Part shown: one piece after another, positions 9,307 through 16,855 of the stretch
Position numbering within the stretch: the stretch's first letter is position 1
How the letters are laid out: the number at the start of each line of letters is the position of its first letter
From: Pseudopedobacter sp038243635
GTDB taxonomy: Bacteria; Bacteroidota; Bacteroidia; Sphingobacteriales; Sphingobacteriaceae
Length of the DNA stretch: 64,000 bases
Assembly: GCA_038243635.1 (NCBI GenBank)
Contig: JBBSQW010000006.1
Coordinates: forward strand, 113,412 to 177,411
Reading direction: 5' to 3'
Position numbers and translations under genes: made by a program
Notes under the pieces: model-generated
The model's database searches: none
Told to the model about the DNA's origin: nothing
What the model saw: the letters and a program-made list of their open reading frames with translations, nothing else

Positions 9307-9358
9307 GCTTATTGTTTTTATTGTTGTGATACCGTTGATGTCGGAGATTTCTTTAGAC

Positions 9359-9372
9359 TGATTTCACAGATT
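9359..9372. repeat. left arm of a 14 bp inverted repeat around the GxxExxY gene
   Basis: tgatttcacagatt here is the exact reverse complement of aatctgtgaaatca at 9951-9964. The two arms enclose about 0.6 kb holding only the GxxExxY gene. Confidence 0.6.
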
Positions 9373-9422
9373 CTTTTGAGTTGAATTAATTATTTACTGA
9401 TTTTTGGTTAGCGAGCGATTTA

Positions 9423-9806
9423 TTAATTAGATAAGCGTTTGACTTCGCAGCTTGTATTTCCGAAATTTACTAGGAGACCAGTTTTATTTTTGCTGGCTTT
9501 TAAATAAGATAACAATTGTGTTTGAAATAGCTTTGGTTGGATACCTGTTACTGCTTTTATTTCCAGTATAAGTTTTCCTTCGATGAAGAAATCACATCTA
9601 AAGGTTCCAATGTTTTTACCTTTAAAATAAACATGAAATTCTTTTTCGCACTCAAACTTTAAACCTTCACTTTCCAATTGTATCGTTAAAGCTCTCGAAT
9701 AAATCTTCTCTAAATAGCCAGGACCTAACTCTTTATGAACCTCATAACAACAACTGATGACTTTGTAGGTTAACGGATCACTAATGGAACTTATTTCCTC
9801 TTCCAT
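9423..9806 (-). CDS. GxxExxY protein
   Basis: 127 residues. The N-terminal half has DPLTYKVISCCYEVHKELG followed by PGYLEKIYSRAL, the motif the family is named for, and the centre has CDFFIEGKLILEIKAV, which resembles a PD-(D/E)XK-type core (D-x(n)-E-x-K). The C-terminus has KTGLLVNFG. The function of the family is not established; a nuclease-like fold has been suggested from such motifs. It interrupts the ftsY-rimO neighbourhood and lies between inverted repeats, suggesting a recent insertion. Confidence 0.85.
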   Translation of the reverse strand: MEEEISSISDPLTYKVISCCYEVHKELGPGYLEKIYSRALTIQLESEGLKFECEKEFHVYFKGKNIGTFRCDFFIEGKLILEIKAVTGIQPKLFQTQLLSYLKASKNKTGLLVNFGNTSCEVKRLSN

Positions 9807-9950
9807 CGATTAAAATTAAACTTTATATCTTTTTAAAATTCAAATAACGTTTCAATCAATAAATCCACCCCACAAAAATCTATACAACTATCCTCTATCC
9901 TCACCACCCAAATCTGCGTAATCCTTAAATCCGTGGAATCATAAAAATCT

Positions 9951-9964
9951 AATCTGTGAAATCA
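9951..9964. repeat. right arm of the inverted repeat, within a degenerate intergenic repeat
   Basis: aatctgtgaaatca pairs exactly with 9359-9372. It is the last of several imperfect direct repeats in 9908-9972 (aatctgcgtaatcc, aaatccgtggaatcat, aatctgtgaaatcaca), a low-complexity intergenic tract directly behind ftsY. Confidence 0.55.
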
Positions 9965-9972
9965 CAAAAATC

Positions 9973-10938
9973 TTATCCTCCAAACAACGAATCCACAAAC
10001 GCTTTCTTATTAAACAACTGTAAATCCGTCATTTTTTCACCTACCCCAATATATTTAACAGGAATTTTAAACTGATCTGAAATTCCAATGACTACGCCAC
10101 CCTTCGCCGTACCGTCTAATTTTGTAAGTGCTAAAGCATTCACGTCAGTAGCTTGCGTAAACTGCTTGCATTGTTCAATAGCATTTTGACCTGTTGAGGC
10201 ATCTAGTACCAAAAGAATCTCATGTGGAGCGCCAGGCACCACCTTTTGCATCACATTCTTTATTTTAGTCAACTCGTTCATTAACCCGATTTTATTGTGC
10301 AAACGACCAGCAGTATCAATAATAGCTACATCCTCATTATTAGCAACTGCCGATTTTAAAGTATCGAAAGCTACCGACGCAGGGTCGGCGTTCATTCCTT
10401 GCGAAACTACACGAACATCAGCTCTTTTTCCCCAAAGCTGTATTTGTTCAACTGCTGCGGCTCTAAAAGTATCGGCGGCACCAATAACTACTTTTTGTCC
10501 CGCTTGTTTAAGCTGATGCGCTAACTTACCAATAGTGGTAGTTTTTCCAACCCCATTAACGCCAACTACCATAATTACATAAGGCTTATGGTCGGTGTAA
10601 TTAAAGTTTTCAAAGTCAGCACTGTTGTTTTCTTCTAACAAAGCCTGTACTTCCTCCCTTAAAATATTATTGAGTTCAGATGTGTTTACGTATTTATCGC
10701 GGGCAACACGTTCTTCAACACGTTTAACTATTTTTAGTGTCGTGGTAACGCCAACGTCAGAAGTTACCAAAATTTCTTCTAGTTCATCTAAAACATCATC
10801 ATCAACGGTTGATTTGCCAACAACTGCTTTACTTATTTTAGAAAAAAAAGTATCTTTCGTCTTCTCCAAGCCTTTATCTAAGGCCTGTTGCTCGTCAACC
10901 GTTTTTTCTTTTTTCTTAAAGAAATCGAATAATCCCAT
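9973..10938 (-). CDS. ftsY: signal recognition particle receptor FtsY
   Basis: 321 residues: a short acidic/basic N-terminal region (MGLFDFFKKKEK), then the SRP54-type NG domain. GTPase motifs: VVGVNGVGKTTTIGKLAHQL (G1), GAADTFRAAAVEQ, IDTAGRLHNK (G3) and TKLDGTAKGG (G4 and closing loop). It is the membrane-associated receptor that docks signal recognition particle and ribosome at SecYEG. The long acidic A domain of E. coli FtsY is absent, as is usual in Bacteroidota. It follows rpmB, rpmG and the DUF4295 gene on the same strand. Confidence 0.97.
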   Translation of the reverse strand: MGLFDFFKKKEKTVDEQQALDKGLEKTKDTFFSKISKAVVGKSTVDDDVLDELEEILVTSDVGVTTTLKIVKRVEERVARDKYVNTSELNNILREEVQALLEENNSADFENFNYTDHKPYVIMVVGVNGVGKTTTIGKLAHQLKQAGQKVVIGAADTFRAAAVEQIQLWGKRADVRVVSQGMNADPASVAFDTLKSAVANNEDVAIIDTAGRLHNKIGLMNELTKIKNVMQKVVPGAPHEILLVLDASTGQNAIEQCKQFTQATDVNALALTKLDGTAKGGVVIGISDQFKIPVKYIGVGEKMTDLQLFNKKAFVDSLFGG

Positions 10939-11014
10939 TTGATAAAATTAAACAAAAAAAGCCATCCCAAGTAAATTAGGACGGCTCAAATATTTTCAAA
11001 GTTTGATCGCTTAG

Positions 11015-11182
11015 TTAAACGCTCTCTTTTAAGTCAACAATAGCAGCCTTAATTTGATCGTTATGGGCAATCATTGATTTAAACGAGTAAGCACCAGTTT
11101 TTGGAGATCTTACTGAAGTGATAACTTTTGAGTATTCTTTACCGGTTCCGGTTTTTAGTGTTGCAACTACTTTCTTTGCCAT
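11015..11182 (-). CDS. DUF4295 small basic protein
   Basis: 55 residues, starting MAKKVVATLKTGTGKEYSKV and containing VRSPKTGAYSFKSMI. This matches the small DUF4295 family that in Bacteroidota almost always follows rpmB-rpmG. Its size, charge and position suggest a ribosome-associated protein; this is inference. It lies 34 bp downstream of rpmG and 76 bp upstream of ftsY, so all are probably one transcript. Confidence 0.85.
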   Translation of the reverse strand: MAKKVVATLKTGTGKEYSKVITSVRSPKTGAYSFKSMIAHNDQIKAAIVDLKESV

Positions 11183-11216
11183 GTTAAATGTTGTTTATGC
11201 TACAGAATAGCGTAGA

Positions 11217-11399
11217 TTACTTAATTTCTTTGTGAACCGTAACTTTTCTAAGCACTGCGTTAAATTTCTTAACTTCCAGTCTCTCAGGAGTGTTTTTACG
11301 ATTTTTTGTAGTGATATATCTAGAAGTTCCAGGCATTCCACTTTCCTTATGTTCGGTACATTCTAAAATTACCTGAACCCTATTTCCTTTTTTAGCCAT
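11217..11399 (-). CDS. rpmG: 50S ribosomal protein L33
   Basis: 60 residues with the L33 pattern RVQVILECTEHK, RYITTKNRKNTPERLEVKKF and a basic C-terminus. The zinc-binding cysteine pairs of C+ forms are missing (only one Cys), so this is the zinc-free type. It sits 26 bp after rpmB in the same direction. Confidence 0.96.
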   Translation of the reverse strand: MAKKGNRVQVILECTEHKESGMPGTSRYITTKNRKNTPERLEVKKFNAVLRKVTVHKEIK

Positions 11400-11425
11400 T
11401 ATAAAGCGGTATTGAATTCTTTAAA

Positions 11426-11659
11426 TTAAATAGATCCTTTTAATATGAATCTGCTGATAGCCTCGGTTATCCCGATTTTATTTATTGTTTTTATTGCAGA
11501 CGTTGATACTTTTAAAGTTATCCAACGATCTTCTTCTGGAAGGTAAAAGCGTTTCATCTGCAAGTTTGGATAAAACTTACGTTTTGTTTTAGAGTTAGAG
11601 TGTGATACTCTGTTACCCACCATTGTTGCTTTTCCTGTTAAATCACAAATTCTTGACAT
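11426..11659 (-). CDS. rpmB: 50S ribosomal protein L28
   Basis: 77 residues with MSRICDLTGKATMVGNRVSH at the N-terminus and NLQMKRFYLPEEDRWITLKV in the middle, the standard Bacteroidota L28. It is the first gene of the rpmB-rpmG-DUF4295-ftsY cluster, transcribed from the 390 bp gap shared with acs. Confidence 0.97.
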   Translation of the reverse strand: MSRICDLTGKATMVGNRVSHSNSKTKRKFYPNLQMKRFYLPEEDRWITLKVSTSAIKTINKIGITEAISRFILKGSI

Positions 11660-11825
11660 GACTGTATATGTTGTTTCCTATTTAAACCTCAGTTTTACAA
11701 AGAGTTTGCAAATATCACAAAATTCTTTTGTAATCGCAACACTCTGCCAAAAAAAGATGATAATTAATATTTACTAGGCAGGATTTCTGTGTTTCCTTAA
11801 CCTGAGGTGCACATTTTAAGAATAG

Positions 11826-11915
11826 GTCGGGCTTCCGGTGTATCTTTTTTGCCGTTTATATTTGTTGTTTAAGGCGGAAAAAGAACGTTGCTCCGCTGTC
11901 TAAAGCTTAACAGAA
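11826..11915. repeat. diverged copy of an interspersed intergenic element
   Basis: The segment reads gtcgggcttccggtgtatc, a T run with gccg, then ggcggaaaaaga and ctccgctgtct. A related arrangement (cgggctttccgctttatc, T run, A-rich return arm, gatgccgctgc) is at 45966-46020. I see no ORF in the 11660-12048 gap, only this element and the upstream regions of rpmB and acs. Confidence 0.4.
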
Positions 11916-11989
11916 TCAAATCTAAAGTTTTCTTTACACTGTTTTTAAAGAATCTTAACCAACCAGCATTTTATCAAAGCTTAAAATTA

Positions 11990-12016
11990 TTAGAGTTTTT
12001 AAGATAAAAACTCTAA
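11990..12016. promoter_or_regulatory. inverted repeat in the acs upstream region
   Basis: Perfect 11 bp arms (ttagagttttt at 11990-12000 and aaaaactctaa at 12006-12016) around aagat, 33 bp before the acs start. It could be an operator or a leader hairpin. No T run follows, so it is not a typical terminator. Confidence 0.4.
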
Positions 12017-12048
12017 ATTTCGTCCTTCGAACCAATTATTACAAATTC

Positions 12049-13956
12049 ATGAGTTTTAAAATTTCGTCTTTCGACGAGTATAAAGAAGCGTACCAAAAGA
12101 GTGTAGAGCAACCAGAGGTTTTTTGGGCCGATATTGCGGAGAATTTTCTGTGGAAAAAGAAATGGGATACAGTTTTAGATTGGAACTTTAAAGAGCCAAA
12201 GATAGAATGGTTTAAAGGAGCCAAACTAAATATTACCGAAAATTGTTTGGATCGACATCTTGCTGATAAAGGTGATCAAGCTGCAATTATCTGGGAGCCT
12301 AATGATCCACAGGAACACCATAGGGTTTTAACATACAAGCAGTTGCATGAAAAAGTTTGTCTCTTCGCCAATGTTTTAAAAAGTAATGGTGTAAAAAAAG
12401 GGGATAGAGTTTGCATTTATATGCCTATGGTTCCAGAGTTGGCTATCGCAGTTTTAGCTTGTGCCCGTATAGGTGCAATTCACTCGGTTGTTTTTGGAGG
12501 CTTTTCGGCACAGTCTATTGCTGATAGAATTAACGACGCACAATGCGAAATGGTAATTACTGCAGATGGTGGATTTAGAGGTACCAAAGATATTCCATTA
12601 AAGAATGTGATCGATGACGCATTGGTGCAATGCCCATCTGTGAAAACTGTAATCGTTTTAACGCGTACAAGAACTCCGATATCGATGATAAAGGGGAGAG
12701 ATAAATGGTGGCAGGATGAGATCAATAAAGTAGAAACTTTAGGCATGTTAGATTGCCCAGCGGAGGAAATGGATGCAGAGGATCCTTTGTTCGTCCTTTA
12801 CACCTCAGGTTCAACTGGCAAACCAAAAGGTGTAGTGCACACTACGGCAGGTTACATGATTTATACTGCCTATACCTTTCAAAATGTATTTCAATACCAG
12901 CCGGGAGATGTTTATTTCTGTACGGCAGATATTGGGTGGATTACCGGCCATTCTTACATTATTTATGGCCCGTTAGCTCAAGGTGCTACAACTTTAATGT
13001 TTGAAGGTGTGCCAACTTACCCAGACCCAGGTAGGTTTTGGGATATTGTAGAGAAGTTTGAGGTAAATACTTTATATACTGCACCAACAGCAATCCGCTC
13101 CTTAATGCAATCTGGTTTAGATTATGTGAAGGATAAAGATTTGTCATCTTTAAAAGTCTTAGGGTCTGTAGGGGAGCCTATTAATGAGGAAGCATGGCAT
13201 TGGTATAATGATAATATTGGTAAAGGGAGATGCCCTATTGTAGATACTTGGTGGCAAACAGAAAATGGAGGGATTTTAATTTCTCCAATTGCAAACGTAA
13301 CACCAACTAAGCCATGTTACGCTACGCTGCCTTTACCAGGTGTTCAGCCTGTTTTGGTTGATGAGAATGGGAATGTGATCGAAGAAAACGGTGTTTCTGG
13401 CAATCTGTGTATCAAGTTTCCGTGGCCTGGAATGTTGCGTACCACTTACGGAGATCATGAGCGTTGTAAACTGACTTACTTCTCTACGTACGGAGATATG
13501 TACTTCACGGGCGACGGTTGTTTAAGAGACGAAGACGGTTATTACAGAATTACAGGTAGGGTAGATGACGTAATTAACGTTTCTGGACATAGAATTGGAA
13601 CCGCCGAGGTTGAAAATGCAATTAATATGTTTACGGATGTTGTAGAGTCTGCAGTGGTAGGCTATCCACATGAGATTAAGGGGCAAGGAATTTATGCTTT
13701 TGTGATTTTAGATAAAGAGTCTGAGGATGTCGAGCTTATCAAAAAAGATATCGCAATGACGGTGAGTAGAATCATTGGAGCTATTGCCAGACCAGATAAA
13801 ATCCAGTTTGTTACGGGCTTACCTAAAACAAGATCTGGCAAAATTATGAGACGTATCTTAAGAAAGATAGCAGAGGGTGATATGGCAAACGTTGGGGATA
13901 CTTCAACCTTGTTGGATCCTGCCGTAGTTGAAGAAATCATTAAAGGGAAAGTATAG
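12049..13956 (+). CDS. acs: acetyl-CoA synthetase (acetate-CoA ligase, AMP-forming)
   Basis: 635 residues, standard Acs length. Motifs: the N-terminal Acs domain (FWADIAENFLWKKKWDTVLD), the AMP-binding loop YTSGSTGKPKGVVHT (about 250-264), DTWWQTENGG, YFTGDGCLRDEDGYYRITGR at the hinge, and the C-terminal GKIMRRILRKIA, whose Lys is the usual catalytic and acetylation-regulated residue. It makes acetyl-CoA from acetate, ATP and CoA. This could feed on acetate released by the nearby esterase, although acs is normally a housekeeping gene. Monocistronic, closed by a strong hairpin. Confidence 0.97.
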   Translation: MSFKISSFDEYKEAYQKSVEQPEVFWADIAENFLWKKKWDTVLDWNFKEPKIEWFKGAKLNITENCLDRHLADKGDQAAIIWEPNDPQEHHRVLTYKQLHEKVCLFANVLKSNGVKKGDRVCIYMPMVPELAIAVLACARIGAIHSVVFGGFSAQSIADRINDAQCEMVITADGGFRGTKDIPLKNVIDDALVQCPSVKTVIVLTRTRTPISMIKGRDKWWQDEINKVETLGMLDCPAEEMDAEDPLFVLYTSGSTGKPKGVVHTTAGYMIYTAYTFQNVFQYQPGDVYFCTADIGWITGHSYIIYGPLAQGATTLMFEGVPTYPDPGRFWDIVEKFEVNTLYTAPTAIRSLMQSGLDYVKDKDLSSLKVLGSVGEPINEEAWHWYNDNIGKGRCPIVDTWWQTENGGILISPIANVTPTKPCYATLPLPGVQPVLVDENGNVIEENGVSGNLCIKFPWPGMLRTTYGDHERCKLTYFSTYGDMYFTGDGCLRDEDGYYRITGRVDDVINVSGHRIGTAEVENAINMFTDVVESAVVGYPHEIKGQGIYAFVILDKESEDVELIKKDIAMTVSRIIGAIARPDKIQFVTGLPKTRSGKIMRRILRKIAEGDMANVGDTSTLLDPAVVEEIIKGKV

Positions 13957-13992
13957 GTTTTTTTAAGAAGTAAGGTGCAAGAATCAAGAGCC

Positions 13993-14047
13993 AAGAATGA
14001 AGAGCCAAGACTGAACGGCTCTTCATTCTTGTGTCTTTTTTTGTCTT
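13993..14047 (+). terminator. acs terminator within a 'gagccaagaat' repeat tract
   Basis: A perfect 14 bp stem (13993-14006 with 14017-14030, loop aagactgaac) is followed by gtgtc and a run of seven T. It lies in a tract (13970-14125) built of imperfect copies of aagaatcaagagccaag and its complement, a low-complexity intergenic repeat. Confidence 0.75.
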
Positions 14048-14160
14048 GAATCTAAGGTTTTATTTTTTTGTCTTGGTTCTTTTATCTTGATTCTTTCATC
14101 ACCAGTCTAAATCCTTTCATCTTTGTTCGTTGATCCTTTCCCGCCAATTTAATTCAATAA

Positions 14161-14175
14161 TGGCATGAAGGTTGG
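14161..14175 (+). promoter_or_regulatory. sigma-54-like promoter before csbD
   Basis: TGGCATgaaggtTGG places a GG at 14162-14163 and a second GG at 14174-14175 with 10 nt between, the spacing of sigma-54 -24/-12 elements (consensus TGGCAC-N5-TTGC). The -12 element has TTGG rather than TTGC. It lies 48 nt before the csbD start. Confidence 0.4.
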
Positions 14176-14223
14176 TTATATAATAGTAATTAATCTATTT
14201 ATTAAAACTAAAATACAGCTATC

Positions 14224-14409
14224 ATGGATAAGTTAGAATTTAAAGGAACATGGAACGAAATCAAAGGAAAAGCAAAACAAGCTTACGGCGATTTAACAGA
14301 TGATGATTTAGCATACGAAGAAGGAAAAGGAGATGAAACCGTAGGTAAGTTGCAGCAGAAACTCGGTAAAACAAGAGATGAAGTAGTTGACTGGATTAAA
14401 AGTTTATAA
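14224..14409 (+). CDS. CsbD family stress-response protein
   Basis: 61 residues: MDKLEFKGTWNEIKGKAKQA then YGDLTDDDLAYEEGKGDET and LQQKLGKTRDEVVDWIKSL. This is the complete CsbD domain, a small highly charged cytoplasmic protein often induced by general stress; its molecular role is unknown. It is a single-gene unit with a possible sigma-54 promoter upstream and a terminator 20 bp downstream. Confidence 0.92.
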   Translation: MDKLEFKGTWNEIKGKAKQAYGDLTDDDLAYEEGKGDETVGKLQQKLGKTRDEVVDWIKSL

Positions 14410-14429
14410 ATAATAGCTTTTCCATTAAG

Positions 14430-14466
14430 ATGCCTCAGACTGATGAAGTTATGAGGCATTTTTTTT
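14430..14466 (+). terminator. csbD terminator
   Basis: An 8 bp stem (atgcctca 14430-14437 with tgaggcat 14452-14459) followed by a run of T residues (14459-14466). Confidence 0.75.
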
Positions 14467-14585
14467 GTGCTTATTTTTGGGAGTATCTGTTCTTTTTTAG
14501 TCTCGAAATACAATTCTACTTTGACATTAGATGAGATTTTTCATCGCTATTGTTATTTAAGAGCATTTTTTTAAACATTTATATT

Positions 14586-14695
14586 TTGGCATTTGCTTTG
14601 ACATTAAGTAATTGTCTTTGACTAAGAGACAATTTCATACGTTTAGGTTTAGGTTTAGTAAAAAGGAGGCGCCCATCGCCTCCTTTTTTTTTTTT
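14586..14695 (+). ncRNA. candidate small RNA with its own promoter and terminator
   Basis: No ORF covers this stretch. A sigma-54-like motif, TTGGcatttgcttTTGA (14586-14601), is followed 9 nt later by an 8 bp hairpin (14610-14617 with 14627-14634), a linker with three copies of gtttag, and a strong terminator (14665-14695). A transcript from about 14612 would be roughly 80 nt. All parts are visible, but transcription is inference; the -12 element is imperfect. Confidence 0.3.
14665..14695 (+). terminator. rho-independent terminator
   Basis: A perfect 7 bp GC-rich stem (ggaggcg 14665-14671, cgcctcc 14677-14683, loop cccat) is followed by twelve T. No annotated gene ends here: csbD already has its own terminator 200 bp upstream. 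Confidence 0.8.
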
Positions 14696-14986
14696 AGAGA
14701 TTTTCACACTTTTTTTTTGTCACCGTATGAAATATTTTCCGATATGGATTCTCATGACAGCCACTCACCACAATACATTTACTTCTAATTTTTTAATTTA
14801 ATTTTTATTCGAGAATTTAGAAAGTTCGCGACGTTTTTAGGATGAGTCTAGCATTTTTTCATCTCAACTTCAAGAATCGAATAATTCAATAAGTTTATTT
14901 GTCAATTTTAATTCTCTGACTAGGTAACGATCAAATTTGTATAACAATTAGGTAAAATATTATTACAAAGCCTATTGCCACAATTT

Positions 14987-14994
14987 TATCTTTG
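14987..14994 (+). promoter_or_regulatory. candidate promoter of the first mannanase gene (TATCTTTG)
   Basis: An exact TAnnTTTG -7 element 240 bp before the GH26 start. If used, the message has a leader of about 230 nt that includes the inverted repeat at 15031-15048. The rest of 14696-15233 is very AT-rich with no ORF that I can support. Confidence 0.4.
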
Positions 14995-15030
14995 TATAGA
15001 TAAATTATCTGCCAATTAACAGACTTGATA

Positions 15031-15048
15031 ACACCATTGCATTGGTGT
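15031..15048. promoter_or_regulatory. inverted repeat in the mannanase leader
   Basis: acacca and tggtgt arms around ttgcat form a compact dyad just after the candidate start of transcription. Operator or leader hairpin; no direct support for either. Confidence 0.35.
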
Positions 15049-15233
15049 AAATATCAGCTTAATTTTTTGTTCAAAATTTTAAAAAATCACTTTAACAGTG
15101 CTTGGAATTTCTATGCTTATTATTTTGACAAGTTGACTCAAAAAGGAACTTCATACCTAAAGATAATTTTATGAATATATCTGGTTATTAGGAGCTTAGG
15201 CTAAGCGTTCTTGTCTGTAATTATCAATCTAAA

Positions 15234-16712
15234 ATGAAAACAAACCTAAAGAGTATAAAAATGAAAACAAAATTACCCTCAATGTTAATTGGCCTCCTGA
15301 TCATTTCTGGTGGAACTTATGCACAAGTGGACGCTGGCGCAACAACATCAACTAAGAACCTGTATTACAATCTTAAAGAAATAGCGTGGGATACTACGGG
15401 TGTGCTTTTTGGACAGGAGTTTTATAACAGTTTTAGTTTTGTAGGCGGAAATCATGAGGACGAATCAAGGTCTGATTTTAAGGATGTCACTGGAGATCAT
15501 CCGGCAGTTTTGGGTCAGGATTTTCAATTCTATATAGACCCCACGAAAAGTGCTGACGAAAAAAGAAAACATAAGGAAGCGGCTAAATACGTTTATAATA
15601 ACGGTGGAGTAGTCACTTTTGATTATCATATGCAAAGCAAATATCATTCTTCGCATACTTTTCTTCCGGGTAGTTCCGACCAATATTTGATGTATAACAT
15701 CGGCGAAAATAATAACACTTACGGAGAGGTGACCTGGTTTAAGGGAGAGCTTGACAAGATGATTAATGTGATGAACAATGATTTAAAATTTCCTGTAGTT
15801 TTTAGGTTATTTCATGAAATGAATGGCGATTGGATGTGGTGGGGAACAAAGGCAACAGGTGGCTCAGCTTCTTATATCAAAATGTATAAGTTAGCCATTA
15901 ACTATATCAAGAGTAAAACGAACTATGCTCTTTTTGCATGGGCGCCCAATTATCCTTTCACTGGCGGTGCTAATCCAGGAATTAACTATTATCCAGGAGA
16001 TACTTACGTAGATGTTGTTGGTTTAGATATGTATGACATGAATACTGCCAATGGTCAACCTTTTTCAGTAATGGCGGATCAGCTAACTGCCCTTAGTGAT
16101 TTTGCTTGGAACCATAATAAAATTCCGGTATTGTCGGAGGCTGGTAACCGGGTTAATGGTCCAGACCAATATAATTATTGGTGGTATAACCTTGACGACG
16201 AATTACGTTCTGGAATTAGAAGAGCTTGGAAGATTGCTTGGATGCTAACTTGGGTAAATAGAGGTTGGGATGCACCAGCGTATGCACCCTATGTTGCGTA
16301 CTCTGGAAGTACATCTGCCGCAAAAACAGCACTCATCCAGTTTAAGGAAAAGAAAAATGTTTTTACTTTAAAGGATTCGAAAAGGAGAAACATGTATAAT
16401 TCATCGTACAAAAGCAGCATGGGCTCAGCTAAGTTTACTTCAGACATGCTCCAAGTAAAACAGGAATCTCTACTTACAGTTTATCCTAATCCAATTACCG
16501 ACGGAACATTTAGTATCAACCTAGGGAGATTTAGCGGAGTGTTGGTTGATGTTAGACTTGTAAATACAGATAGACATGAAGTTTTTAAACAACTACAAAT
16601 TACAGGCAAACCTACCATTAAAATAAATGCTGGAGAACTGGCCAGCGGGATTTACGTGTTGACCATACAAGGTGAAGATATTAACGAAACGCAAAAATTG
16701 CTTGTGAAGTAA
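15234..16712 (+). CDS. GH26 beta-mannanase with T9SS C-terminal sorting domain
   Basis: 492 residues. Signal peptide MKTKLPSMLIGLLIISGGTYAQ (an ATG at 15261 is an alternative start). The GH26 barrel follows: acid/base Glu195 in FRLFHEMNGDWMWWG and nucleophile Glu302 in VLSEAGN. After about residue 405 comes a type A T9SS sorting domain, starting LLTVYPNPITDGTF and ending GELASGIYVLTIQGED then KLLVK, so the enzyme is predicted to cross the outer membrane through T9SS and be released or attached outside. It is an endo-acting beta-1,4-mannanase by family. It has its own upstream region and terminator and lies next to the AraC-type regulator. Confidence 0.93.
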   Translation: MKTNLKSIKMKTKLPSMLIGLLIISGGTYAQVDAGATTSTKNLYYNLKEIAWDTTGVLFGQEFYNSFSFVGGNHEDESRSDFKDVTGDHPAVLGQDFQFYIDPTKSADEKRKHKEAAKYVYNNGGVVTFDYHMQSKYHSSHTFLPGSSDQYLMYNIGENNNTYGEVTWFKGELDKMINVMNNDLKFPVVFRLFHEMNGDWMWWGTKATGGSASYIKMYKLAINYIKSKTNYALFAWAPNYPFTGGANPGINYYPGDTYVDVVGLDMYDMNTANGQPFSVMADQLTALSDFAWNHNKIPVLSEAGNRVNGPDQYNYWWYNLDDELRSGIRRAWKIAWMLTWVNRGWDAPAYAPYVAYSGSTSAAKTALIQFKEKKNVFTLKDSKRRNMYNSSYKSSMGSAKFTSDMLQVKQESLLTVYPNPITDGTFSINLGRFSGVLVDVRLVNTDRHEVFKQLQITGKPTIKINAGELASGIYVLTIQGEDINETQKLLVK

Positions 16713-16721
16713 ACGCTTGTG

Positions 16722-16757
16722 AGGATGCGTGGGAAAAAATTCGACGCATCCTTTTGT
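16722..16757 (+). terminator. terminator of the first GH26 gene
   Basis: A 9 bp stem (aggatgcgt 16722-16730, acgcatcct 16744-16752) with a 13 nt loop and a following T-rich run. Confidence 0.7.
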
Positions 16758-16801
16758 GTTTTGTCTACATACCACACATATAAAAACTTTTTAATCTTTT
16801 A

Positions 16802-16819
16802 AAATCTTTTAAAAGATTT
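16802..16819. repeat. 18 bp perfect palindrome between convergent genes
   Basis: aaatcttttaaaagattt lies between the GH26 gene and the end of the AraC-type regulator gene. It may help end the regulator's transcript, but it has no loop and little GC. Confidence 0.4.
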
Positions 16820-16855
16820 CGTCTCCTTGGTGTTAGGTTTTTAAACTCACTAGAA

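Noticed and set aside
9908..9972. Possible CRISPR-like array of aatctg repeats
   Set aside because: The repeats are irregular, short and without equal-length spacers, and no cas gene is near. It is a degenerate intergenic repeat.
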